Origin: Variovorax sp. PAMC 28711
Lineage (GTDB): Bacteria > Pseudomonadota > Gammaproteobacteria > Burkholderiales > Burkholderiaceae_C
NCBI RefSeq assembly: GCF_001577265.1
Contig: NZ_CP014517.1
Location: 4,128,501-4,192,500, forward strand
DNA: 64,000 nucleotides
Direction: 5' to 3'
A program made the translations under genes and the position numbers. This document shows, piece by piece, positions 1 to 8,076 of this stretch; positions within the stretch are counted from its first letter, which is position 1; every line of letters starts with the position of its first letter. Below the pieces are notes generated by a model, which saw only the letters and a list, made by a program, of their open reading frames with translations, was not told where the DNA came from and ran no database searches.

Positions 1-629
1 CGACACCGGTCATCGGCTCGCCCGACCAGATCCCCACCTCGCGCATCGACGTGGTGCGCCGGTTGATGGCGCTCGACCCTGCCACGCCCGACATGCTCTG
101 GCGCGGCATCGAAGCGGCGAGCGACGACATGGCGAGCGCGGTGCAGTTCGTGCACGACAACGCAACGTCATGGAACGTCGATCCGGCGCGGATCGCGATC
201 GGGGGTTTCTCGGCGGGCGCGCGCACCGCGCTCAACGCGGCCCTCGGCGAAAACGCACGCGTCGCCGCGGTCGTGTCGCTGTCGGGTTACGTCAGCCCCG
301 ACGACATGGCGCGGCATCTGCAGACGGCGCCCAACGGCCCGGCCGTGTTGCTGGTGTACGGCGACGAAGACCTCGAATACGTGCGCAAGGGCACGCCGCA
401 GATGGCCCGGGCGATGTGCGACGCAGGCCGGTTGTGCGAGGTCGCGTGCGTCGGCGGATCGGGGCATTTCTATCGGGCCGAGGCGGCAGTGCGCGCGGTT
501 GGCGACGCGGGTCCGGCAAGCCGTCGAACGGTGCAGCAGACCTTCGAGGATTTCCTCGCACGGCACATCGGCCCCGGCGCACCGCAAGCCGCTCAGAGCG
601 GCAGCACGTCGCCGATGTCGTCGCCCTGA
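1..629 (+). CDS. Alpha/beta hydrolase, 5'-truncated by the window edge
   Basis: The frame is open from base 3 and a GTG at 51 is probably internal, so the gene begins outside the window. The visible part is the C-terminal half of an alpha/beta hydrolase. It has a nucleophile elbow G-G-F-S-A-G around bases 210-226, a late acidic strand (VYGDEDLEY), and a candidate catalytic His in GSGHFYRAE. The pattern resembles lipase/esterase or dienelactone-hydrolase-type enzymes, but the substrate cannot be read from the sequence. The last 37 bases overlap the convergent patatin-like gene. Confidence 0.7.
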   Translation, partial: TPVIGSPDQIPTSRIDVVRRLMALDPATPDMLWRGIEAASDDMASAVQFVHDNATSWNVDPARIAIGGFSAGARTALNAALGENARVAAVVSLSGYVSPDDMARHLQTAPNGPAVLLVYGDEDLEYVRKGTPQMARAMCDAGRLCEVACVGGSGHFYRAEAAVRAVGDAGPASRRTVQQTFEDFLARHIGPGAPQAAQSGSTSPMSSP

Positions 630-1666
630 AGGCGCTCCGCCAGTTCGTCCGCCAGCCGCTCCGCCTCGCGCGCCGCGCGGTCCCACGCGGTGATGCGCGC
701 CTCGGGATCGTTCGCGTAGTGGATGAAGTCCTTGCGGTCGGGCAGCTTGGCATGGGGCAGCGTGCGGATCCATTCCGGGTCGGGCGCCAGCACCACCATG
801 CGATCGAGAAAGCCGGTGGCGCGATGCCGCCACTTCAATCCCTTGTCGAGCCAGCCCGGCACCACCGCCTGCTGGAAATGCGGATACAGCACCAGGCCCG
901 CGTCGCGCGGCGTGTAGTCCAGGTGCAGGTGGTAGTCGGTGATGCCGCCGTCCCAGTAAGCGCCGCGCGGGCCGCCGGGAATGTCGTGAACCGCTTCGAG
1001 CAAGAAAGGGATCGCGCATGAGGCCTGCAGCGCGAGGTTGAAGTTCGCGTCACTCAGGTCGAACTGGCGCGTGCGGAAATCGCGCGTGTCGAACGGCAGC
1101 GCAGCGCCGGGCGTGGAAAATACGCAGCGTTCCAGCCATGCGCCGAGGCTCTTGCGGTGCACGCTGTTGGTCGCGAAAGCGCCGAGGTAGCCGACCGGCG
1201 TGCGCGCCCTGCCCTCGCGCCCCAGGATGTGCCGGCCACGCGAGGTGACCACGTGCAGCCGGTAACGCGGATGGTTGAGCACTTCGCCGACGCGCCCGCG
1301 GTAGAACGACGCCAGGTTGGCCGCGAAGCTCTGGCTGACTTGCCGCGCGGTGAGCCGCTTTTGCCCCGCCGGCAGGTCGTAGCGCTGCCGGACGTAGTCG
1401 TGTTCGAGGCGCTGGAACGCCGCCACCGGGTCGTCGAGGCAGGCCGTGGCGAGCCGCCAGGCGCCGATGGAGGCGCCCACCAGATCGACCGGCTGGCTCG
1501 AGCGCGGCAGCCAGTCGCCGAACAGGAAGCGATCGATGGGACCGAGGATGAGGCCCTTCGGCCCGCCCGCCGCGCCGGGGATGGTGCGCACGTCCTTGGG
1601 CTGCAGGCCGTGCGCGGCAATGTGTTTGCGTGCCGCGGGGCCGGCGTAGATGCGGAGCGCTTTCAT
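593..1666 (-). CDS. Patatin-like phospholipase family protein
   Basis: This 357-aa protein carries the patatin serine/aspartate dyad. There is a glycine-rich oxyanion loop at residues 31-38 (GAAGGPKG), the nucleophile elbow GASIG at 64-68 (Ser66) and the D-G-G motif at 239-241 (Asp239). Patatins are lipid acyl hydrolases. No signal peptide is visible, so it is probably cytoplasmic. The ATG at 1666 overlaps the stop codon of the upstream YjjJ-like kinase gene by four bases (ATGA), which implies translational coupling. The frame stays open far upstream of 1666, but that part is antisense-type shadow of the kinase gene. The substrate is unknown. Confidence 0.85.
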   Translation of the reverse strand: MKALRIYAGPAARKHIAAHGLQPKDVRTIPGAAGGPKGLILGPIDRFLFGDWLPRSSQPVDLVGASIGAWRLATACLDDPVAAFQRLEHDYVRQRYDLPAGQKRLTARQVSQSFAANLASFYRGRVGEVLNHPRYRLHVVTSRGRHILGREGRARTPVGYLGAFATNSVHRKSLGAWLERCVFSTPGAALPFDTRDFRTRQFDLSDANFNLALQASCAIPFLLEAVHDIPGGPRGAYWDGGITDYHLHLDYTPRDAGLVLYPHFQQAVVPGWLDKGLKWRHRATGFLDRMVVLAPDPEWIRTLPHAKLPDRKDFIHYANDPEARITAWDRAAREAERLADELAERLQGDDIGDVLPL

Positions 1667-3042
1667 GCCTTGTCTCGAAGCCGTCCCAGCGCGATGGCGT
1701 TGGCCGCGGCGGTTGCCCGGAAGCCGTCGCCGATGCGGCGGTCCCCGCCCACCGCGAGCCAGAAAGCGGATGCTGCATCGCATGCCTCGTGCCAAACGGC
1801 GCGTTGAGACGGCAAGGGCAGCGTGGGCTCGAAGCTGTGCCGCGGCACTTCGCCGCCACCCAACGGCGCGTACCGCATGGGGAGCATGTCGTACATCGGC
1901 GCGAGCGCCAGCCGCCCCGCTTCCGGGCGAAAACTCAGATTGCCGGCATGCATGTCGGTGTTGGCGATGAGTCTGCCGAACCACCAGAGGCGCTGCACGC
2001 GCAGCAGATCGTCGTCGTTCACGAGCTTGAGCGCAGCCAGTCGGCTGGCGAGGTGCGGCCAGTCCATCGGACTGTCGCCAAGAAAAGTGGCGTTGAGGAT
2101 GTCGAGCGCGCACAAGGGGCTGCGGCCGGCATCGCCGTGGCGGTCGAAGCGCTCGACCTCGAGAAAGGTGCGCCCGCCATGCATCACGATGCGGGTGCGC
2201 GCGCTGACGATGCCGGGCATCGCTTCGGCATGCGCGGCGGCGAGGTGCTCGCACACGAGCAGATCGGACCAGCGACGCACGGCTGCCGAATCGTCGGCGC
2301 CCGAGAACTTGACCAGCACGTGCGGCGTGGCGCTGTCGGCCAATGCACGCTGCGCGGTGAACTTGGGGAACTCCCCGCCGGCGCTGGACCCGACCACGCC
2401 CGCCGCCACGGCCTGCTCGGCGAGTTGGAGGTAGCGCGCGCCCAGCCCACGCGGCGCCAGCGGCGCCAGAGGATTCGCTCGCGTCGCCAGCCATTGCTCA
2501 CAGGCGACGTCTCCGAGGATGAGATTGCCGCTGAGGTCGGTGCCGCGCTGGCTCAGCGCCACCAACACATCTTCGTCGCTCCACGCCAGCGGGTTGGCGG
2601 GCACACCGAGCGTCTGCGCCTGGACCTGCGCGAATTGACGGCCCATGTAGCCCTGCGGCCGCATCTGGTGCAGCGGGTACGGCAGGCCGTCCCACCAACC
2701 GTCTCGTGCCTCCTCCGGCACCGGCCAGGCGCTGTCGGTCAGCGCCATCCAGCTTCCTTCCGGGCGCACGGGCGACAGCTGCGAGAGTGTGCTCACCTGC
2801 CCGCTCGCGTCGACGGCGTAGAGCGGCCATGACATGGCGGCACCGCGCACCGCACGCGGCAGCGCATAGCGCGTGCGTCGCGCAGCGCCGGCGCGCACCA
2901 CAGGAGAAGGAAGCCGCTGCAGCAAGCGATGCAGTGTCGGCACGCTGACCTGGAGCACCGCCGCCAGTTCACCCGCGCTGGCCGGGCCGCGCGCCAACGC
3001 CGCCTGGAGCTGATCGGGATTGGCGGCGGCAACAGCTGGCAT
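1663..3042 (-). CDS. yjjJ: YjjJ-type HipA-family kinase with N-terminal helix-turn-helix
   Basis: This 459-aa protein has an N-terminal winged-helix-like segment (about residues 8-62) followed by a HipA-like Ser/Thr kinase fold. Visible kinase elements are a Gly-rich loop SSAGGEFPKF (219-228), a candidate ATP Lys245 (HVLVKF), the catalytic loop N-T-D-M-H-A-G-N (361-368, Asp363) and the metal-binding Asp385 (APMYD). HipA kinases phosphorylate glutamyl-tRNA synthetase, but the target of YjjJ proteins is not inferable here. No separate HipB antitoxin gene is adjacent, and the fused DNA-binding domain may take that role. It is the first gene of a pair with the patatin-like hydrolase. The ATG at 3042 has no clear ribosome-binding site and follows an AT-rich promoter region. 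Confidence 0.8.
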   Translation of the reverse strand: MPAVAAANPDQLQAALARGPASAGELAAVLQVSVPTLHRLLQRLPSPVVRAGAARRTRYALPRAVRGAAMSWPLYAVDASGQVSTLSQLSPVRPEGSWMALTDSAWPVPEEARDGWWDGLPYPLHQMRPQGYMGRQFAQVQAQTLGVPANPLAWSDEDVLVALSQRGTDLSGNLILGDVACEQWLATRANPLAPLAPRGLGARYLQLAEQAVAAGVVGSSAGGEFPKFTAQRALADSATPHVLVKFSGADDSAAVRRWSDLLVCEHLAAAHAEAMPGIVSARTRIVMHGGRTFLEVERFDRHGDAGRSPLCALDILNATFLGDSPMDWPHLASRLAALKLVNDDDLLRVQRLWWFGRLIANTDMHAGNLSFRPEAGRLALAPMYDMLPMRYAPLGGGEVPRHSFEPTLPLPSQRAVWHEACDAASAFWLAVGGDRRIGDGFRATAAANAIALGRLRDKA

Positions 3043-3140
3043 CTGAAGTGAGAAGATTCTTGAAAAGATTAATTTTACTTAATCTCTTTCAAATCAACAA
3101 CTTCTATACGTCTTGGACCACCAAGAGAGAAGATTCTCGA
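3043..3140. promoter_or_regulatory. AT-rich intergenic segment with palindrome and direct repeat (probable yjjJ promoter)
   Basis: This stretch between tex and the yjjJ-like gene is conspicuously AT-rich against GC-rich surroundings. It holds an inverted repeat AGATTAA-N6-TTAATCT (3066-3072 and 3079-3085). An 11-base direct repeat, GAGAAGATTCT, lies at 3050-3060 and again at 3127-3137, and its core AGAA-GA-TTCT is itself dyad-symmetric. Placement upstream of a protein with its own HTH domain makes an autoregulatory operator plausible. That role is inference. Confidence 0.5.
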
Positions 3141-5516
3141 TTACTTTTTCAGACTCTGCAGCTTCGCGAACGCACTCGCCATCTGCCCCGCAGGCTGCGG
3201 CGAGTTGTCGCGCCGCGCACCCTGTTGCTGGCCGCGGCCGGCGCCTTCGAAGCGGTTGTCGCGCGGGCCGTCGCGGCGGGCCGGCGCAGCGTCGAGCTTC
3301 ATCGACAGGCCGATGCGCTTGCGCGCCACGTCGACTTCCATCACCTTGACGCGGACGATGTCGCCGGTCTTGACGATCTCGCGCGCGTCTTCCACGAACT
3401 TGTTGGCGAGCTGGCTCACGTGCACCAGGCCGTCCTGGTGCACGCCCAGGTCGATGAACGCGCCGAACTGCGCGACGTTGCTCACCGTGCCTTCGAGGAT
3501 CATTCCCTCGACCAAATCCTTGATGTCTTCCACGCCGTCGTTGAAGCGCGCCACCTTGAAGTCGGGGCGCGGATCGCGGCCGGGCTTTTCGAGTTCGCCG
3601 AGGATGTCTTTCACCGTGATGACGCCGAACTTCTCGTTGGCAAACAGCTCGGGCTTGAGCGTCTTGAGCATGTCGGCGCGGCCCATGAGCTCGGCGATGG
3701 GCTTCCCGGTCTTGACGATGATCTGCTCGATCAGCGGATAGGTTTCGGGGTGCACGCCGGTCACGTCGAGCGGATCGGTGCCGCCGCGAATGCGCAGGAA
3801 ACCCGCGCTCTGCTCGAAGGCCTTGGGGCCGAAACCGGTCACGCCGAGCAATTGCTTCCTCGTCGCGAACGCGCCGTTGGCTTCGCGCCAGCGCACCACC
3901 GCCTTGGCGACGCTGCCCGACAGGCCCGACACGCGGCTCAGCAGCGGCACGCTGGCCGTGTTGAGGTCGACGCCGACCGAGTTCACGCAATCTTCGACCA
4001 CCGCGTGCAGGGTGCGCGCGAGCTCGCTCTGGTTCACGTCGTGCTGGTACTGGCCGACACCGATCGCCTTGGGATCGATCTTCACGAGTTCGGCCAACGG
4101 GTCTTGGAGGCGGCGCGCGATGCTCGCGGCACCGCGAAGGCTCACGTCGACATCGGGCATTTCCTGCGAGGCGAGTTCGCTGGCCGAATAGACCGAGGCA
4201 CCGGCTTCGCTCACCACCACCTTGTCGATGGCCATCGGCGGCGCACCGGCCTGCTCGGCCATCTTGCCGAGCAGCTTGATGAGGTCGGCCGCCAGCTTGT
4301 CGGTCTCGCGGCTGGCCGTGCCGTTGCCGATGGCGATGAGGTTCACGCCGTGCTTGGCGCACAGCTTGCCGAGCGTGTGCAGCGAGCCTTCCCAGTCCTT
4401 GCGCGGTTCATGCGGGAACACGGTGGCGGTCTCGACCAGCTTGCCGGTCGCATCCACCACGGCCACCTTCACGCCGGTGCGGATGCCGGGGTCCAGCCCG
4501 AGCACCACGCGCGGGCCGGCCGGTGCGGCCAAGAGCAAATCGCGCAGGTTGTCGGCGAAGACCTTGATGGCGACCTTTTCGGCGTCTTCGCGCAGCCGCG
4601 TGAAGAGATCGCGCTCGGTCGAGAGACTCAGCTTCACGCGCCAGGTCCAGGCCACGCATTTGCGGATCAGGTCGTCGGCCTTGCGGCCCGAATGGCTCCA
4701 GCCGAGGTGCAGCGCAATGCGCCCTTCGGCCACCGACGGCTTGCCGGGCTCGGGTTCGACCGGCAGCACCAGCTTGGCATCGAGCATGTCCAGCGTGCGA
4801 CCGCGGAACACGGCCAGCGCACGGTGCGACGGCACGCGGCCGATCGGCTCGTCGTAGTCGAAGTAGTCGCGAAACTTGGAAACGTCGACGTTGTTCTCAT
4901 CCTTGCCGGCCATCAGCGTCGACTTGAAGAGCCCTTCGGCCCAGAGCCACTGGCGCATCGACTGCACCAGCGCAGCGTCTTCGGCCCAGCGCTCCGAGAG
5001 GATGTCGCGCACGCCGTCCAGCACTGCCGGCACCGTCGAGAAGTCGGGGCCCGGCTTGCCGTCGTCGAGCGTCGTGGCGGGCTTCAAGAACGCCTGCGCT
5101 TCGATGGCGGGATCGAGCGTCGGGTCGGCCAGCAACTTGTCGGCGAGCGGCTCGATGCCGAACTCGCGTGCGATCTGGCCCTTGGTGCGGCGCTTCTGCT
5201 TGAACGGCAGGTAGAGGTCTTCCAGCTCCTGCTTGGTCGGCGCGAATTCGATGGCGGCGCGCAGCTCCGGCGTGAGCTTGCCCTGCTCGTCGATGGCTTT
5301 GAGCACCGCGGCGCGGCGGTCTTCGAGCTCACGCAGATACGAAAGGCGCGCTTCGAGTTCGCGCAGCTGGATGTCGTCGAGGCCGTCGGTGGCCTCCTTG
5401 CGGTAGCGGGCGATGAAGGGCACCGTGGCGCCCCCGTCGAGCAGCTCGATGGCCGCCTTCACCTGGTGCTCGCCGACCTTGATCTCGGCCGCGAGCTGGC
5501 GAATGATTTTCTGCAT
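3141..5516 (-). CDS. tex: Tex family RNA-binding transcription accessory protein
   Basis: This 791-aa protein has the Tex domain order. It starts with an N-terminal helical region containing the conserved VPFIARYRKEATDGLDD segment. A YqgF/RNase H-like domain follows (VVLGLDPGIRTGVKVAVVD, about residue 325 on), then a helix-hairpin-helix domain (NSVGVDLNTAS ... GFGPKAFEQSAGFLRI). It ends with an S1 RNA-binding domain (GTVSNVAQFGAFIDLG ... ARKRIGLSMK) and a basic, Gly/Arg-rich tail. Tex binds nucleic acid and influences transcription or transcript processing. I chose the ATG at 5516 (MQKIIRQLAAE), which matches the usual Tex N-terminus. An in-frame ATG at 5558 would add 14 residues without family support. 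Confidence 0.95.
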   Translation of the reverse strand: MQKIIRQLAAEIKVGEHQVKAAIELLDGGATVPFIARYRKEATDGLDDIQLRELEARLSYLRELEDRRAAVLKAIDEQGKLTPELRAAIEFAPTKQELEDLYLPFKQKRRTKGQIAREFGIEPLADKLLADPTLDPAIEAQAFLKPATTLDDGKPGPDFSTVPAVLDGVRDILSERWAEDAALVQSMRQWLWAEGLFKSTLMAGKDENNVDVSKFRDYFDYDEPIGRVPSHRALAVFRGRTLDMLDAKLVLPVEPEPGKPSVAEGRIALHLGWSHSGRKADDLIRKCVAWTWRVKLSLSTERDLFTRLREDAEKVAIKVFADNLRDLLLAAPAGPRVVLGLDPGIRTGVKVAVVDATGKLVETATVFPHEPRKDWEGSLHTLGKLCAKHGVNLIAIGNGTASRETDKLAADLIKLLGKMAEQAGAPPMAIDKVVVSEAGASVYSASELASQEMPDVDVSLRGAASIARRLQDPLAELVKIDPKAIGVGQYQHDVNQSELARTLHAVVEDCVNSVGVDLNTASVPLLSRVSGLSGSVAKAVVRWREANGAFATRKQLLGVTGFGPKAFEQSAGFLRIRGGTDPLDVTGVHPETYPLIEQIIVKTGKPIAELMGRADMLKTLKPELFANEKFGVITVKDILGELEKPGRDPRPDFKVARFNDGVEDIKDLVEGMILEGTVSNVAQFGAFIDLGVHQDGLVHVSQLANKFVEDAREIVKTGDIVRVKVMEVDVARKRIGLSMKLDAAPARRDGPRDNRFEGAGRGQQQGARRDNSPQPAGQMASAFAKLQSLKK

Positions 5517-5588
5517 GTCTGGAGCGCGTCCCTGTGTCGAAGCGCGGGAGTTTGCCATAGGGGCGCCGCCCCGCTTTCACGACACACG

Positions 5589-7415
5589 TCAGGCGGCGCG
5601 CACACCGATCCGCACGATTTTGGCGATCGACGGAACGCCGTCGCTGTCGATCGCAAACACCATGTAGTGGCCGGGCGGCAGCACGTTGTTGGTTTCGTCC
5701 ACATTCAGCGTGACGCTGCTGCCACTCTGCGTGAAGGGCACGTTCAGGAAGCGCTGGTCGAAATTGATCGAATGCGTGACCGAGCCGGTGCGCACCAGGT
5801 TCACGCGCTGGATGGGTTTCTGGCTGACCACGCTCATGCGGTAGGGCGTGCCGAGCGCCAGGTCTTTGGGAGCGCTCAGGATCGACGGGCGCGGCAGGCG
5901 CTGACCGCTGCCGTCCTTGGCGAAGAGATAGGGCGGCGAAAAGATCTCGGCGTTCAGCTGGATCGCCGGTCCGGGCGCGCCGCCACCGGCCACCAGCACG
6001 GTGGCGTCGGGCAACAGCAAGGCGGTCGAGTGGTAAAGCCGGTAGTTCACGGCCGAGGCGCCGATGGTCCATTTTTCGGTGCGCGGATTCCAGATGTCGG
6101 CGGTGTAGCCCGCGTTGGGCGCGGCATTGGCGGACGGCGAGCCGCCGGTGTTGAGCACCTGCCCGTCGGCCAGCACGGTCATCGTCGCCCAGATTTGATG
6201 GGTCGGACCGATGCCATCGACCACTCTCGACACCGGGGCGGCGCCGTTGATGTCGAGCACGGCCGCCGTGCCGTCGGCGCCGCCGACGAGCACCTTGCCG
6301 CGGTCGTACATCGCGTGGGGCAAGGTCCAGTCGGTGGCCACGGGCAGCGTTTGGGGCAAGACCCGCAGGGCGCCGGCACCGTTAGGGTCCAGCTCATGGA
6401 GCTGCGCGCTGCTGAACGCGATCACCTTGCCGCTCGGAGCGACATAGCTGCGCGGGTACGCCGCGCCATTCGGGTACCGGGCGTTGGTCATCTCCACCCA
6501 GCCGGGGCCCACGCCGTTGTAGACCTCCGTTTGAGGCACGCTTCGGCCGTCGGCGTCGTAGCCACCCATCACCATCACGCGGCCGTCGGGCAGCGTGGTG
6601 AGAGTGTCGTACCAGCGCGCGTAGTTCATGGGCATGCCCGCCGCGACCATGGTCTGCGTCGTTGCATCGAACAAATTGACGTCCCGGATGCCGCGGTTCA
6701 CCAGAATGCCGCCGCTGCCGTTGGGCACCTTCTGCCCGCGGATGTCGCCGCCCGCCAGCAGCACCTGGCCCGACACCGGCAGCACCAGCTGCGAATTGCA
6801 GAAGATGTCGGAGCCGGTGGTGTTGGGCAGCAGCGTATGGATCTTGGTGACCGGGTCCCACACGTCGTACACCAGCTGTGCGGTCTGTGCGCCGGCTTGA
6901 TTGGTGCCATAGGTCATGACCTTGCCGTTGGGTGCGAGCACCGCGTGGATCGCGATGATCGGCCAGGCGATCGGCGCCGACCAGGAGCCTCGCGTGCCGG
7001 CATCCGGCGGCAGGGCTGCGGCCTTGGCGACCAGCGCCTCGGACTTGGCGATGTCGGCCACTTCGGCGACTTCTGCATACCGCTTCGGGACGCCGGGCGT
7101 GTCGGTTTCCATGTCGCGTATGCGCGCGGATTCCGCGTCGCGCAGCCGCTCCTTGACTTCTTCGGGCGTCAGGGTGAGTTGGGCCTGAACGCCCGGCGCG
7201 CTCTGCGCGGCGGGTGTCGCGGCAGCATTGCCGGCGGCGGATTGCGCAGTGACGGTGGCGCCGGCGTCGGCGCCGCTCGTCGGCAAGCCGACCGCTCCGC
7301 CGCCGGAGCCGCCGCCACCGCCGCAGGCGGCGAGCAGCACGGCCGAGGCCGAGAGAGAGACAGTGGAAACGTGTCGACGCGCGAGGCGCGCCCACGAAAC
7401 GTGTGCTTGAAACAT
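5589..7415 (-). CDS. Galactose-oxidase-like copper radical oxidase, lipoprotein
   Basis: This is a 608-aa exported protein. The lipobox L-A-A-C gives a lipidated Cys31, followed by a Gly/Ser/Ala-rich linker, kelch-type repeats (about 150-480) and a C-terminal DUF1929 Ig-like domain. All residues that build the mononuclear copper-radical site of galactose oxidase/GlxA have clear counterparts. They are Cys206 (DIFCNS) and Tyr269 (ARWYDT) for the Cys-Tyr cofactor, Tyr461-His462 (RLYHST), and His548 (GSVTHSINFDQR). It should therefore oxidise a primary alcohol or aldehyde (substrate unknown) to produce H2O2 outside the inner membrane. The start is ATG 7415, with GGGAG six bases upstream. It appears monocistronic, upstream of tex on the same strand. 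Confidence 0.88.
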   Translation of the reverse strand: MFQAHVSWARLARRHVSTVSLSASAVLLAACGGGGGSGGGAVGLPTSGADAGATVTAQSAAGNAAATPAAQSAPGVQAQLTLTPEEVKERLRDAESARIRDMETDTPGVPKRYAEVAEVADIAKSEALVAKAAALPPDAGTRGSWSAPIAWPIIAIHAVLAPNGKVMTYGTNQAGAQTAQLVYDVWDPVTKIHTLLPNTTGSDIFCNSQLVLPVSGQVLLAGGDIRGQKVPNGSGGILVNRGIRDVNLFDATTQTMVAAGMPMNYARWYDTLTTLPDGRVMVMGGYDADGRSVPQTEVYNGVGPGWVEMTNARYPNGAAYPRSYVAPSGKVIAFSSAQLHELDPNGAGALRVLPQTLPVATDWTLPHAMYDRGKVLVGGADGTAAVLDINGAAPVSRVVDGIGPTHQIWATMTVLADGQVLNTGGSPSANAAPNAGYTADIWNPRTEKWTIGASAVNYRLYHSTALLLPDATVLVAGGGAPGPAIQLNAEIFSPPYLFAKDGSGQRLPRPSILSAPKDLALGTPYRMSVVSQKPIQRVNLVRTGSVTHSINFDQRFLNVPFTQSGSSVTLNVDETNNVLPPGHYMVFAIDSDGVPSIAKIVRIGVRAA

Positions 7416-7520
7416 GAAGAACTCCCTGAAGTCCGGCTGGCGCCGTGTGTGCGCGGATAGTACTTTTTAATTAGCCCATGATCGATGCCACCGCCGGCGC
7501 GCTGCGCTTAAGCTGCAGCG

Positions 7521-8039
7521 ATGCGTGCACAAATTCGCCCTTTTCGCAGCCGCGTGGCCGCCCTGTTGCGCGGCATCGCGACGGCGTTGCTCGTCCCGGT
7601 GCTGCTGTTCGAAGAGTGGGGGTGGGCACCGCTGGCCGCCCTGGTGGCCCGACTTTCTCGCCTGCCGTTCTGGGCGCGCGCGGAGGGCTGGATGCGCGAC
7701 CTGCCGCCTTGGGCTGCACTGCTCGCCTTCCTGCTGCCGGTGCTGGTTCTGTTGCCAGTCAAGATCCTCGCGCTGTATCTCTTCAGTGAAGGCCACGCGG
7801 CCACGGGCGTCACGGTGCTCGTCGTCGCCAAGCTCATCGGCACCGCGATCGTCGCGCGCATCTTCCAGCTGGTCGAGACCACGCTCATGCGCATTCCCCT
7901 GTTCGCGCGCTGGTATCCGCGCTGGAAAAACTGGAAGAACTCGGTGCTCAACACCGTGCGCGAAAGCGCGCCCTGGCGCAGCGTGCGTGCGGTGAAGGAA
8001 GGCGTGCGCCTCTGGTGGCGCAAACGGCGCAGCGCCTGA
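7521..8039 (+). CDS. Membrane protein of unknown function
   Basis: This 172-aa protein has a hydrophobic N-terminal segment (about residues 15-30). A long hydrophobic stretch follows at about 64-90 (PPWAALLAFLLPVLVLLPVK) and another at about 95-115. The C-terminus is very basic and Trp-rich (WKNWKNS ... LWWRKRR). The positive tail suggests a cytoplasmic C-terminus. I do not recognise a named family. It lies 37 bases upstream of the MATE gene on the same strand and may be co-transcribed with it. Confidence 0.65.
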   Translation: MRAQIRPFRSRVAALLRGIATALLVPVLLFEEWGWAPLAALVARLSRLPFWARAEGWMRDLPPWAALLAFLLPVLVLLPVKILALYLFSEGHAATGVTVLVVAKLIGTAIVARIFQLVETTLMRIPLFARWYPRWKNWKNSVLNTVRESAPWRSVRAVKEGVRLWWRKRRSA

Positions 8040-8076
8040 CGCCAGTCCCGTTTTCGCGCGGGTAGGATTCGCCGCC

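Noticed and set aside
5560-5572. GGGGC-GCC-GCCCC hairpin between tex and the oxidase gene as a terminator
   Set aside because: It has no T-run on either strand and such short G/C dyads are frequent by chance at this GC content.
3048-7460. Very long open frame (about 1470 codons) on the plus strand across tex and the copper-radical oxidase gene
   Set aside because: It is antisense to two well-supported genes. Its His/Arg/Ala/Asp-rich composition is the typical shadow of high-GC codon use and it has no recognisable domain.
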